DNA of 64,000 nt from Terana coerulea (lineage: Eukaryota; Basidiomycota; Agaricomycetes; Polyporales; Phanerochaetaceae). The stretch's first letter is position 1; each line of letters begins with the position of its first letter. The stretch covers positions 1-64,000 of the forward strand of contig JAKOGH010000854.1 in assembly GCA_024811115.1 (NCBI GenBank). Reading direction: 5' to 3'. The notes under the pieces were generated by a model, which worked only from the letters and a program-made list of their open reading frames with translations, did not search any database and was not told where the DNA came from. Below are positions 1-11,022 of this stretch, piece by piece. The translations under genes were made by a program, and so were the position numbers.

Positions 1-481
1 GAGCATGGTGCAGGTGAGTACAGCACCTGGTCTGCGTGCTGCCTGCATGGTGCAAGCTGGTGCAGTGCAGGCAAGTGTAGCACTTGAAGCACTGCACAAG
101 TAGTCTGCTCTGTTGGGTAGTTTGGTTTTGTATGTAGACAACTGACCATGCAATATAATATATTAGCTCAGATTAGCAAGGGGAGTTTTTAGATGACTGG
201 CCAAGCAATAGCTGTATTGTAGCTTAAGGAATACAAAAGCAACTAGATAGTGCATTGTTAGGAACAAAATAGGACAGTAAGGAAACAAATAGCTGAGAAG
301 TAGGACTAATTGCCCTAATATATAGAATAATTAAGACAATTAGCAAAGGACCTCACTAAACTGCCTTATTGGCCTTATGTATCTATTTATCTAGTTGTGT
401 TACTTTGATGCTTATGTGCAATGAATTAGTGTTTATCAGCAGGCATTAGGTAGAAATAGTAGGAGGGGTTTTTCAGATGCC
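1..481. repeat. Terminal part of an inserted element, inverted relative to the copy at 3282
   Basis: This stretch is a diverged reverse complement of about 3282-3690. Matching blocks include the end gtaggaggggtttttcagatg at 461-481 against catccgaaaaacccctccta at 3282-3301, and the block around 300-400 (cctaatatatagaataatta, taaactgccttattggcctt). The terminus at 481 corresponds to the left terminus of the 3282-5437 element, so this second copy lies in the opposite orientation and runs out of the window to the left. It is AT-rich and poor in CpG. No coding sequence is seen in it. Confidence 0.8.
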
Positions 482-497
482 GTGGGCTGCATAGGTG

Positions 498-2112
498 GTA
501 AGTAATCCGCCTTAACTAACTTTCAGCTCCGCTGTAACTCTGATTATGCGCCGTAACTTTGCTCATTCGGCCGTAATTCTGCTCAGTCACCATAACTCTG
601 CCCACTCACTGGAATTATGAGCCTCACAGCCAGTATTCCACTTTCTTCGTAACTTTCATAGCTAGATCTTCAGTACGTATTAATGAAAACTATGAATTAT
701 GCAATTGTATCAGTACTACTCAACTTCAACACTAGACAGTCTCAACTAGATCTTTTGAGGTGAAGTAAACTTCGCCCGGCCAGATATACTCACCATATGG
801 CGATATAGGCCGTACAAGGATATGTGCGTGGGGTATGGCCTTTTGAGGACATGGCCGGGTTACCTTGAGGTGGCGGTATGCTGTTCTTCACTTGCACGCT
901 GTTAGAGACGGCTGGTCACGCCAGAGTCAGAGGATGTGACCGAGGAGATACATCTAGTCTCTTGCTGTTGAGGTTAGACCGCTTAGAGATACATGAGACA
1001 AGGTCTTCGACTTGTGTCAGCCACCAATTGTGCAGTCCTGAGGCAATGGCGAGCATATCCCTGTCTTGTAGTTCTTTAGTGTTTCAACCCTAATGTGATC
1101 CTGCGCTTTAGGGATATTGCCGCGATGCGACATTTGAGACCAGGATCCAAGAAGGTGGTGTTGGTGTCATGGAGTGTTACTCCTGCATTAGCTGTAACGG
1201 GCTTGTGGTTGCCCTGGGTGAACAGCCAGTCAAGGTCTTTAGCGTCATTGACAAAAGTGATGACTTTGTTAATTGACGAGCACGTCCTTGAGCCTTGCCA
1301 AGGGCTTAAGCTTGAGGTTGGGCCTCTCATTGCCCGAGAATCCCTGTCTGCTGGTGGTGCTGGTTGGGTGACTCCGATGGTGAATTGCATACAGTTCAAG
1401 CTCACCTGAGTCTGTTGCCCTCCACCTGCCCTATCCACTAAACCCTGAACGCATCCCAAAGACACCTTCCCGTGAAGCCGTGTACACCCCCAGGTGCGAT
1501 ATTGTCAATGTCACTGTCAGCAAGTGAGTAACGTAAAAACAGATGCAAGGATGTATGAGAAGTATGTAGTGGACCGTGGTATGAAGAGCGGGCATGACAG
1601 CAAGGGGTTTGAGACTACAGCAAAGGAGCTCCGGTTAAGCAGCAAAAGTTACAGCGAGTTACAGCAGATTGCATATTGTTAGCCGTATCCAAAAAATCCG
1701 CCCTCCAGCGGGATGTGGAGCCAGCCGCGCTTACCGCCTTACGAAGCCACCAAGCGCCAGGCCAGCGTCTCGCAGCAGCAGGTCTACTCATGAGCAATAG
1801 CCCTTGAACGCACTTGGGTCGCTTTCGCAAGTTCATCTGAGTAGGTGCACTAGTCTAGAAATCTTATTTATGCCGTTTGTAGTAATTTTTGTCAATGCCG
1901 GCGTGCATGAGTGCTGGCAAGGCCAGGCAGGCTACTTTGCCTCAGGACACCCGAGAGGCGCTTGTGCTGTCCAAGTGGAGCAAGCACCACAGCGGGCAGA
2001 GTGGGGATTTTTTGGGTACGGCTAACAATATGCAATCTGCTGTAGTGAAGTTACGGCACATGATCAGAGTTACAGCGGAGCTAAAGGTTAGTTACGGCGG
2101 ATTACTTACGGC
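498..2112. repeat. Repeat block with long inverted arms (unclassified element)
   Basis: The left arm, about 498-557 (gtaagtaatccgcc, agctccgctgtaactctgat), is matched in reverse complement by about 2048-2112 (tcagagttacagcggagct, ggcggattacttac). Short motifs of the CGTAA/TTACGG type recur in both arms. An internal inverted pair lies at about 1655-1700 and 2006-2050 (gcagattgcatattgttag and its complement). The interior has no recognisable transposase; the reading frames at 878-1465 are short and look accidental. The arms suggest a non-autonomous DNA element or nested insertions. The class cannot be decided from the sequence. Confidence 0.6.
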
Positions 2113-2817
2113 TTGTTATGGTTGTTTACGGCTGAGTTTCAATGTAATTACGGTATCTATTAAATGTGCAGAAGGGCCGCCATATTTGTTCACCTCTGCT
2201 TACCTCTGACACTCATGCCCATGGCACTGGCAGGACTTTCAATCAATATCACTGGCCGAAGCGCCACATACAGCAGCATACCCAAGCTTTGGGGCTGCTT
2301 CCTATGTACTGCTGAGTACGTGGGAAGTCTTACAGATCATCACCGCTGTTTAACTCTGAATTCTTTTCAAGTTTGTACCTCCCACAGGTGCCGAAGTAGA
2401 CTCCGAGTCTTGAAGTGCTTCGATGTGTTCCTGGAATTCATATCCGGGGATCTCATTGCTGTTGATGCTAGGCCTGAGTCGTTCACACGTAGGTTGCCTT
2501 GCGACACTTCTGTGATTGAAATTTGAAAATATGCCCATTGCCCATTGCCGTGGCTGAGAAAAGTTTAAAGCATCATAGATGGATGATATTTATACTCTCT
2601 AGTAGCACATTCGTCAAAGCTGCTGAGTTTCTCAGCTCGCAAGCCCCGCTGCATGTTCTATCCCTGACACTCAAGAAACTTACGATCTGCAGCTACCTGC
2701 CGATGTCGGCCAACCTCTCTCTCATCCTTAGCGTGGTTTAGCTTAATTACCCCTTGTACACTTCTGACTATAGCGTAAATAGACCAAGCAATGTTTGGTG
2801 AATGTGTACCGTTTACC

Positions 2818-5800
2818 ATGGCTCCCTTCTCGTCACCGCCTCTGCCTGTAACCATTCCCGTTGGCTCTTTCCTTGAGAAGACTGTCTCTGCTAGCACTGC
2901 CTTCCTCCCCGAGTCCTCCGTTGTCATTGACGGTATATCTAGCAAAACATTCTCTCACTCAGCCTTCATAAAGCAGAGTCTCAAGCTTGCCTCTTTACTG
3001 AGGAACATGGAGCAGGCAGGATTGCTTCCGCTTTCCCGAGGATCTACTGTCCTCGTCTTCAGCCCCAACTCCATCCTGTACCTGCTCGCCATTTTTGCTT
3101 TGGTAAGCATTGCGGCCAGCTTTATGGTGAACATTCTAACAGTCAGTTTCTAATAGGGGCAGCTAAAATCTGTAATGCATTTGCTAGCTCGAGCTGCATC
3201 AAACAAGACTTGGCGGATGCCTTCAACACAAGCTGCTCGTCACATATCTTGATACATCCTTTGCTGTTACCCATTGCTGTCCATCCGAAAAACCCCTCCT
3301 ACTATTTCTACCTAATGCCTGCTGATAAGCACTAACTCATTGCATATAAGCATCAGAATAATACAACTAGATAAATAGATACATAAGGCCAATAAGGGAG
3401 TTTAGTGAGGTCCTTTGCTAATTGTCTTAATTATTATATATATTAGGGCAATTAGTCCTACTTTTCAGCTATTTGTTTCCTTACTGTCCTATTTTGTTCC
3501 TTACATGCAGCTATAATACCGCTACTGCTTAACTAGTCATGGAAGAAATCCCCTGCTAATCTGGGCTGATACATTATATTGCATGTTTGGTTATCTACAC
3601 ACAACTAAACTACCTAACATACCAAACTACTCATACTGTACAGACAAGCCTGCACACCAGGTGCTGTACTTGCCTGTGTGTTGTATTTGTCAGTAGCATA
3701 CTTACATACACTGCTACCCTGCCCCTCGTGTCATGCGCCAGCCCCTTCTGACAAGGGCACGCTCACCAGCGTCGGTCTGCGCGCGTCGTGCTTCGCTACG
3801 TCCTGTGCGCCCGGCCGTCGGTGTAGTGCGCGCTGCATTCTTTGGTGTCACACCTGTGTATCCTGCTGCCCTGGTTCTTGGGTTGTGCATCAGCCCTTTG
3901 TAACGGCGGTGCACTCATCTATGTCGGTCTGCGGCGTGTCATGCTTTGCCACGCCCCATATGCCAGCGTTGGCGTTGTACGTGTCCGTCACCGCCATATG
4001 TGTGTCGTTGTGCCGCTGTTCGTGTTGTACGTGTCGTATTGTGTGCGCCCGGCTGCTTGTGCGTTGGTATCGCGCATTGGGCATGTTGTGTTGTGCTTGA
4101 CCACGTGGGCATTCATGTGCATTGTTCGTTACTCCAGAGGGCTGTGGAATACCTACTTATAAAACTGCCGTCCATAAACCGTGCATGCACGGCCGTGGAC
4201 GGTTCTGGGTAGTAGTGGTAGATGCAGCGAGACGGCCACGTACTTCGTTTGCAGAGGAGCCCCTCCTTTCACAGCCATGCTCTATCCGTCATCTCACCTT
4301 CTGCTGTCGTTGTGAGTGTCGCTTGGGTCCTGGTGGCGTGGTAAGTGATCGCTGACGCAGCCGACACGTCGGTTAGGGATGGCGGACTGAGGGGATGAAG
4401 GTGACACCAAACGCGAAGGCTTCAGAGACGTTGAGGCACTTCAACAGGCCTGGTAGATCATCAATAATGTGTGCAAGAACACAGCCAAGCTGCTATGGCC
4501 TAGTTGTTAACTTTTGGGTGAGTTAACTAAGGTGGTCCTGGGTTCGAGTCCTTGTGTGTGCATTGTGTTGATGTTTTACAATTGTCCTTTTTAGCCTAAC
4601 CCATTAACAAAAACATAGAAAATGGGTGGTCTTAGTCATTTGTGAAGCAGTCACTTTTTAGGGCTGTTATAATATTTAAAAGTGATTACAACTTGTTCAA
4701 TTGTGGCTATCATATTAAAAAAATAGACAATCCAAACATCAGCAGCTCCTTTTTGGCAGTTATATAGAGCTTATATACTGGGTTATAAAGGTGATATTGA
4801 GAAACTCCAGACTTGTTATTGATAACATCTTTAAGGCTTTGTGCACTTTAAAAACTAGACTAATAAGAAATTCAATATGCATTTATATGCTAACTAGGCT
4901 AAAATAGAGAACTATACCTGTATTAACTCTAAAAGTGTAATAGTATAAGTATGTGTATTTGCTGATTAGCAAAAAAAAAAGGAGGGAAAGAACTAAATTA
5001 GCTGAAAATAATATAATAATAAGAGTTTAAATGATAAATAAAAGTAATAGCAAGATAAGTGTCATAAGCTCCAAGTAATGTCATAAATATAGCACAAATA
5101 ACAAGCAAGTAAGTTAAAAGATAATGATAAGCTATTGATAAAACATGAAATAGTGAGAAATTAGGCAAAAGACACTTAGTAAATGAGCTAATAAAAGAAT
5201 GTAATAAGGCATTGGTAAGTGATAAAAAGTCAGTCAGGTGGTAAAAAGCCACTAACAAGTAGCAAGTTAGAATATTAAAAGGCAAAAAACTGTTTAGCAA
5301 GCTAATAGAGGTAAATTAGCTAAATGAGCTGTATTTTAGAAAAGCATTTTCACAAAAAGTGGAAAAGAGCATAATAAACAACTTAGCACTAAAAAAGAAG
5401 TATAAAGCACAGATTAGAAGGAGGGTTTTTCCAGATGTCGGTGCACTTCGCTCGCTAGGCTTCTCGGACGATGACATTAAGAAGCGCATGATCCTGCTAG
5501 CCCGCAAGGCGGAAGTACCTCCAGAGGTGGCCAAAGGAAGCTGGGCTGGCATCGACGGCCTTCCGACCGAGCTTACTCTCGATCTTCCCGAGAAATTCGA
5601 TGGTGATGACGCTCAGGAGACAGCGCTCATCTTCTTCAGCTCCGGTAAGTACCTTACTATGATCTCATAGCATGCTCACGTATCTAAAAGTCTACGGCTA
5701 GGAACGACTGGTCGGAGTAAAGCAGTGGCTCTATCGCACAACAACGTGAACGCCATCCTCACTCAGGTCGGGGCGGCATACCACTACTACGACCACACGC

Positions 5801-7054
5801 GGGACGTCATTCTCGGAGTTATACCCTTCTACCACGTCTTCGGTGCAATAATTCTCATTTTATTTGCTTATCAGAAAGGCGTGCCAGTCGTCTCGCTGCC
5901 CAAATTCGACCTCGCCGTGTTTTTATCCAGCTTCGCCAAGTACAAGATCACGGTAAGTCTTGCTCCATCACCGCTCATACAGAATAAACAGTTGTTAATG
6001 CATGCGTTAGGTCGCTTTGCTAGTCCCACCCTTGCTGACGTTTCTCGCCAAACACCCAATAATTGACCAGTTCGACTTGTCGAGCTTACGGCTGATTGTT
6101 GTCGGAGCTGCTCCGGGGTCGCCTCCACACTCGATCTATGCGTAGAACGCTTTGCAAAGAAGGGAACCAACCTCCTGATATGTCAAGCCTACGGGATGAC
6201 AGAGACGAGTGCGTATTCTTTGGTCTTCACCTGGGGCTCCGCGTAATTGGTGTTTGCGCAGGGTGGCTCGCTGGGCTTTCTACCTGCTGAAGAGCTTAAG
6301 GAGAAACCAGGCTCTGTTGGACCTCTCCTCCCGAACATCGAGGGTAGGGTGGTGGACGAGCATGAAGAGGATGTCAGTACAGGTATGCCTGGAGAGCTTT
6401 GGGTCCGAGGCCCCAACATTATGAAGTATGTTATATCTTGATGCCAGACACCCAACTCCTCATATTTTCCTACACGTAGAGGCTATCTTGGTGACCAAGA
6501 GTCCACGAAGAGCACCTTCAGTTCAGACGGCTGGCTAAAGACTGGTGATGTTGTTGTGTGCGATGACAACGGGAACCTGAGTGTCGTAGACCGCACAAAG
6601 GAGCTGATCATATGCAAGGGTTTTCAAGGTGAGCTCAGCCAACAGTTTTTTTTTTGTGCAGTTGCTGATGAATACTTGGTGCGCAGTTCCGCCAGCAGAG
6701 CTAGAAGCGCTGCTCATGGCACACCCTGCTGTAGCAGACGCAGGCGTTATTGGTATTTACTCTGAGGCAGAGAGTGGCGAGCTTCCTAGGGCGTACCTCG
6801 TCCCCAAGGACATGTCTCTGCTAAAAGCAGCAGACCCTGCCGAGTTCACGCAGAGCGTGCACGAGTATCTGCAGCCACGTGTCGAGCATTACAAGCAACT
6901 CAGAGGAGGTCAGTAGCGCACTAGCACTGCAAAATGGTCTGACTGACATGTGATCCTCCATGTAGGTGTGGTGCTTATTGAAGCAATTCCTCGAAGTGCT
7001 GCTGGAAAGATTCTCCGGAGGGAACTTCGCGAGTTGGCAAAGCGCACTAAGTAG
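2818..7054 (+). CDS. 4-coumarate-CoA-ligase-like AMP-dependent synthetase, split by an inserted element
   Basis: This is an acyl/aryl-CoA ligase of the adenylate-forming (AMP-binding) superfamily. Such enzymes activate a carboxylic acid with ATP and load it onto CoA. The start at 2818 sits in a good context (accatgg) before [14 protein letters not shown]. Exon 1 ends at 3102; the intron is 3103-3156. Exon 2 runs from 3157 and ends in the [10 protein letters not shown] segment at 3281, where the inserted element begins. Coding resumes at 5438 with [18 protein letters not shown]. Later motifs are the P-loop [17 protein letters not shown] (across the intron 5645-5701), QAYGMTETS, the hinge aspartate in [16 protein letters not shown], and the C-terminal lysine motif [12 protein letters not shown] before the stop at 7052-7054. 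A one-base shift is needed near the G run at 6115-6118. Without the insertion the exon would read through in frame. As it stands the allele is probably non-functional, unless the insert is spliced or excised. Confidence 0.85.
3690..4160. repeat. GC-rich degenerate tandem repeats inside the 3282-5437 element
   Basis: The stretch shows recurring words such as gtcggtctgc, ttggcgttgtacgtgtc and cgtgttgtacgtgtc in a loose repeat of about 40-70 bp. All three plus frames stay open for 60-140 codons and give cysteine/valine-rich translations. This is better explained by composition than by a gene. Similar words occur, on the other strand, at 16,700-17,300. Confidence 0.5.
4489..4562 (+). other. tRNA-like segment with pol III boxes (SINE-like head)
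   Basis: An A-box-like stretch tggcctagttg starts at 4496, and a B-box ggttcgagtcc lies at 4541-4551, about 45 bp downstream. This spacing fits an internal RNA polymerase III promoter. The flanking bases do not pair into a convincing acceptor stem, and the T stem has a mismatch, so it is not read as a working tRNA gene. It is followed by AT-rich DNA and lies inside the larger inserted element. A tRNA-derived SINE or tRNA pseudogene fragment is the likely explanation. Confidence 0.45.
4563..5417. other. AT-rich non-coding interior of the inserted element
   Basis: This segment is strongly AT-rich and nearly free of CpG, with many short runs of the type ttagcta/agctaat. The only open frame is a leucine/tyrosine-rich minus-strand stretch with no recognisable domain. 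It is read as non-coding element sequence. Confidence 0.5.
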
Positions 7055-7950
7055 TAGCCCACAGCTATAAAGTCGTGATAGTGTTCTTTGTCCGTTGCTG
7101 CATTGTATTATGTAGCTGCATTAGTTATAGTACCCTATGTTTTCCGTTCTCATCCTTTCCTGGGTCAACTTGAGTCTCAAGTGTTGAAAATACCCAAGCT
7201 CCTGTGCTACAAAATAATGTTGGTTGACTTACCATCACAGCACCAGGGGATGTAGTTCTAAGCCCTTAAAATTAATTTCTATACTGCTTAGCTTCTTGAA
7301 AACACTTCTCAAGTGCTTCAAAGAGGTTCTATGTGCAGCGACATGCATAACAGCATGCATCTTGTTGGCGCTTTTGTGGAGCAGAGTCGAGCGCTTACCA
7401 TTCTGAGAATTGATGCGCCACACAACCGAATCATCAGGCGCGTCAAATTTCTGCGACCCGCAACCATATCCTCGTTCGCTTTGCTTTTGTGATGCGAAGT
7501 TTCAAGCCACCTCCTTGGCCGGTCAAATGCTACTGAGCGAGCCCGTCGTAAGGGTCAGTGCATATGTCTTGCCCTCGCTTGGTTGCGATAACGAAACAAT
7601 AGTGAAGGCTAAACGTTGAAGATGCGAGACTGTCAAAGCCAGCATCGAGGGCGGCAGAGTGGTACTATAGTCTCACTTCCAGCTCAAGTCAAGTTCAAGA
7701 TCGTTCGGTGCGTTTTTTCCCTCCCACCCTCCTCTCCTCGTATACCTATGAATCAAACCTGACATACAACCGCTGTAGAGTCCGAATTGACGCTAACTCG
7801 GATGTCGAACGGCGTGTCACCGCCGAGCGTGGCGTCGAAAGATGCGCCAGATACAGTATGCTTCGCAAATGCAGCGCAAAATGAGCCGGGCAGGGGATAG
7901 GGGTTATATGATGGCTTTGAAGGGTTTAAAGGGCGGCGCGTGGAGACAAG
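7055..7950. other. Intergenic stretch, no gene recognised
   Basis: This lies between the ligase stop and the next coding-like block. Only short, unsupported frames are present. It probably contains the 3' region of the ligase gene and the 5' region of the next one. Confidence 0.5.
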
Positions 7951-9290
7951 ATGGAGAGGAGGAGCAATCCCTTGAATGACGAAGCGATGCCGCAAGAAAG
8001 AGGCGAGTCCTCGATGCGAATGGTTTGTCAGAAGAGCGCAAGGCATTCGACCACCGGCTCTCTCCTACCCCTCTCCGATCTCCTCGCTCAAGCACAAGCC
8101 GCCGCCGTTGACCACCCTCAAGGTGTCGTAGTTACTCAACCCGCTGTACGCGACTTCCAACGTGCCGCTCGCGAAGATGAAACTTCCCTTGACACCGGTG
8201 CCACAAGCCAGATCGAGTTGAACATCATCTGCGAAGGTTATTGATCAATGCTTATCCCGTCATGAGCCGGACATTAACACTAATTTACAGCTAAGGCTCG
8301 CAAGCTCATATCCGAGGAGAAAATATTTAATAGGCTCGAATTACCGCCCACCAGCCGGCTTTCAGGTAGCGGCTGCCGAGTACCTCCAACCTCACTTGCG
8401 GCAGAAGCGCACGCTGAAGCAGCGAAGCATCCTACACGTAAAATCGCCACATATATCAATGAAGATTTGGTATAACAGGCTGTCCCGGCAGTGGCGGAGC
8501 GTATCGAGGCAGAGCGGGGCAAGGCCAGTGTGGATCAGAGTGCTATCTGGAGGTGCGTACGTGACTCTGTGGCAATGGTATTGACTTCCCTGACACATGC
8601 CACGCGTAGCTAAAACTCGCGAGTGATGTCGGAAGACGACAAGGCATTTGGACATCGCCCGCAACCCGGCTCTCTCGCCGCATGGACCCAAGGTGCTGCC
8701 GCCAAGCAACTTAAGGCACCGCCGTTGCCCAGCGTGATGTACGTGACTTTTAACGTGTCACTCGCGAAAATATGCCTCACCTCAAGACCCTTACCTCAAG
8801 TCAGACCGACTTGACTCGAACTTCGTCGGCAAAGGTTTGTGATTAATGAATATACTGTTACGAACTGGCGTTAACCCTCATTCATAGGTGGAGGCTCACA
8901 AACTTATATCCGAGAAATATAAGACCCCTAGGCTACCTGCCCCCAGTCGGCTCTCCCGCGGCTGCACCCTAGGTCGCTGCTGCGAAGCACTGGCGCGGTC
9001 GCTATCATTGGCCTTGTTACCCTTGCCAAGGCTGCCCTTGATGACGCCAATCAGGTTGAGAACCAGTGCTGAGCCAGCCAAACTGAGGCCTTTGCCATTA
9101 ATCTGGATACCATCATCCCCGACGAGGCATATACTCTGCAGTCGAGGAGCAAAAGACACATGGCTATCGGGTACCGACCACCGTCTGACTCGCTGGCACC
9201 TCCGGCGCAGAGCGCCGCTGATAAATACGCCGACGAGACGGTATACTATCTTTTCTATTAACTTCGTGATTTGGAACCTAACGACGTGCG
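7951..9290 (+). pseudogene. Internally repeated hypothetical gene fragment upstream of the reductase domain
   Basis: A plus-strand exon from the ATG at 7951 contains AVRDFQRAAREDE and ends at about 8237 before an intron. The next exon begins with KARKLISEEK. A diverged second copy of the same exon-intron-exon block follows at 8730-8950 (VRDF-like, then EAHKLISEKYK after an intron). Between them AVPAVAERIEAERGKASVDQ reads as coding but is preceded by an in-frame stop. Further on, a frame at 9000-9250 reads AFAINLDTIIPDEAYTLQSR, again after a stop. The family is not recognised. The block occupies the place where an adenylation domain would be expected ahead of the carrier and reductase domains. 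Confidence 0.4.
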
Positions 9291-9359
9291 AATACCAGGT
9301 AACCAATCACATCGCCATCATTGCTCAGCCCGAGGAACAGGAGGAATCCGGCCACACTT

Positions 9360-11022
9360 TTTGTGACCCACGTAGTTTGCATGCAACATTCCTTCGAAAC
9401 CGCGTCATCAACATCTTGACATCAAGCGCCAGCCCGAACGCACAACACGCGGCCGTCCAGGTCTCGCAGAACTTCGTCTTCGAGAATTCGGCCTTACGTC
9501 GACTGGCCGGCGCCATTGCACCCCTTGTGGCGGCCGGCGGAGCGGGTGTGCAGAAGGACCCGACAGACGAGATCCGTATCATGCTCGACAACTACGCCCG
9601 CCACTTGCCCACGCCACAGGCGCATGCGGCCGGCACGCGGCCTGGCGGTGTCACGGTGCTTCTCACGGGCTCCACGGGCAGCGTCGGGTCGTACACTCTC
9701 GCTGCACTTCTGCAAGAGCCTAAGGTGCGGCGGGTGTACACGGTGAACAGGGCCTCGGCGAGCGGCGCAGACCGCCAGGCCCTCGCGTTTGCCCAGCGTG
9801 GGCTTCCTGTGGATGTCTTATCGAAGGGAAAGCTCGTGCAGCTCGTCGGAGACGTGACGGAGGACGGGTTTGGTTTGTTAAGAGACGTCATCGAGGAGGT
9901 GCATCTTCCTCTTCCAATTGTACTAGCAAGGGAATACTGGCGTATTTGATAGCTAAAGCAGACTGTGGCGCACATCGTGCACAATGCGTGGCGGCTCAGC
10001 TTTAGCCTCGCCCTGCCGTCATTCGAGAAGTACGTTGCCGGCGTCCGGCTATTCATCGACCTAGCCTATCTGTCGACACACCACCACAAGGTCGTGTTTG
10101 TCTCCTCGATTTCTGCCACTCAGCGTTGGGACGTGTCTCGTGGCTCCGTGCCGGGGGAGATTCTTGAGGACCCCGCTGTTGCGACGAGTACGGGATACGG
10201 AGCCTCCAAATTCGCTGCCGAGAATGTGAGTACTGCATATCCATCACCATACACGCAGTTGGGCTCAGCGTATTTTTACAGTTGCTCCGGCAAGCTGCAG
10301 AGAACGGGCTGCCATGCACTATTCTACGTCTCGGCCAGGTCTGCGGCGCCAGTCCCTCAGGCTCGTGGGAAACGAACGACTGGTTCCCCATCCTCGTGAA
10401 GTCCTCCATAGCTCTAGGCCGCCTACCAGACTTCAACGGGGTACGTCGTTCTATCCTTCGTTATCTGCCTCAGTTCGTTAACCTTGCTGTTGCCAGGTTG
10501 TCTCCTGGGTGCCCGTGGACGCCGTCGCCGCCGCTGTGGCCGACATCGTCAAAGCCCCGGACACTCCGCTCCTCATGAATATGGTCCACTGTGACCCGGT
10601 GTCTAGGCAGCACATTGTAGCAGGTATCAACGTAACCCTCGGCGAGAAGGCGTTACCCGTTGTTCCCTTCGTCGGATGGCTCCAATCCGTTGATGCTGCC
10701 GCGACTCCAGCGACTGCGGAGGACCCTAAGCGTATTGTAAGCGCCCCACAACATCACTTTGCTGTGCGTTTTATTTACTGATATAAATGAATGTTTTACC
10801 CCGCTATCAAGCTACTAGGCTTCTTCCGCGCGATAGCAATGAATGCGGCTAACACTCCTGCGACTGCACAGGCGCAGCTCAAGGCGGGCGGTATACCCTT
10901 ACATGACACCGCCAAGCTGCGGAAGCTTAGCCCGACTGTTCGAGACCTCTAGCCCATCGACGAGCAACTCATTCAGACATTGGTTGCGTACTGGAAGAGT
11001 ATTGGTTACATTGTGGTTTGAC
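9360..11022 (+). pseudogene. C-terminal thiolation and thioester-reductase region of an NRPS-like carboxylate reductase
   Basis: The reductase domain releases a carrier-bound acyl thioester as an aldehyde using NADPH. Seen in order: a carrier-like segment LHATFLRNRV followed by SQNFVFENSALRRLAG; the NADP-binding loop LLTGSTGSVGSYTL (about 9658-9700); VAHIVHNAWR; VVFVSSISA; the catalytic YxxxK in STGYGASKFAAEN; TILRLGQVCG; and VSWVPVDAVAAAVADI. Introns with GT-AG borders lie near 9898-9960, 10,227-10,280, 10,441-10,496 and 10,738-10,811. The C-terminus ends at the stop 11,020-11,022 after an in-frame TAG at 10,950-10,952. No adenylation domain is visible upstream, and the serine motif of the carrier domain reads CDPRSLHA, with two extra residues before the serine. 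It is therefore probably a truncated, decayed gene. Confidence 0.8.

Larger units (their letters stand above)
3282..5437. mobile_element. 2.16 kb element with terminal inverted repeats, inserted in an exon of the ligase gene
   Basis: The left end catccgaaaaacccctcct (3282-3300) and the right end aggagggtttttccagatg (5419-5437) are imperfect inverted repeats of about 20 bp. The host reading frame (ligase exon 2) is continuous across the two flanks. A short direct repeat flanks it: TC at 3280-3281 and 5438-5439, or TGTC at 3278-3281 and 5436-5439 if the last two bases are counted as target. The left 400 bp is shared, inverted, with 1-481. The interior holds a GC-rich repeat block (3690-4360), a tRNA-like segment (4489-4562) and an AT-rich part (4563-5400). 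No transposase is visible, so it is non-autonomous. The superfamily is undetermined. Confidence 0.8.

Noticed and set aside
3678..4212. Several overlapping cysteine-rich plus-strand frames
   Set aside because: They lie in the GC-rich repeat of the inserted element; overlapping open frames indicate composition, not genes.
4489..4562. A working tRNA gene
   Set aside because: The acceptor strands do not pair; treated as a tRNA-derived repeat head.
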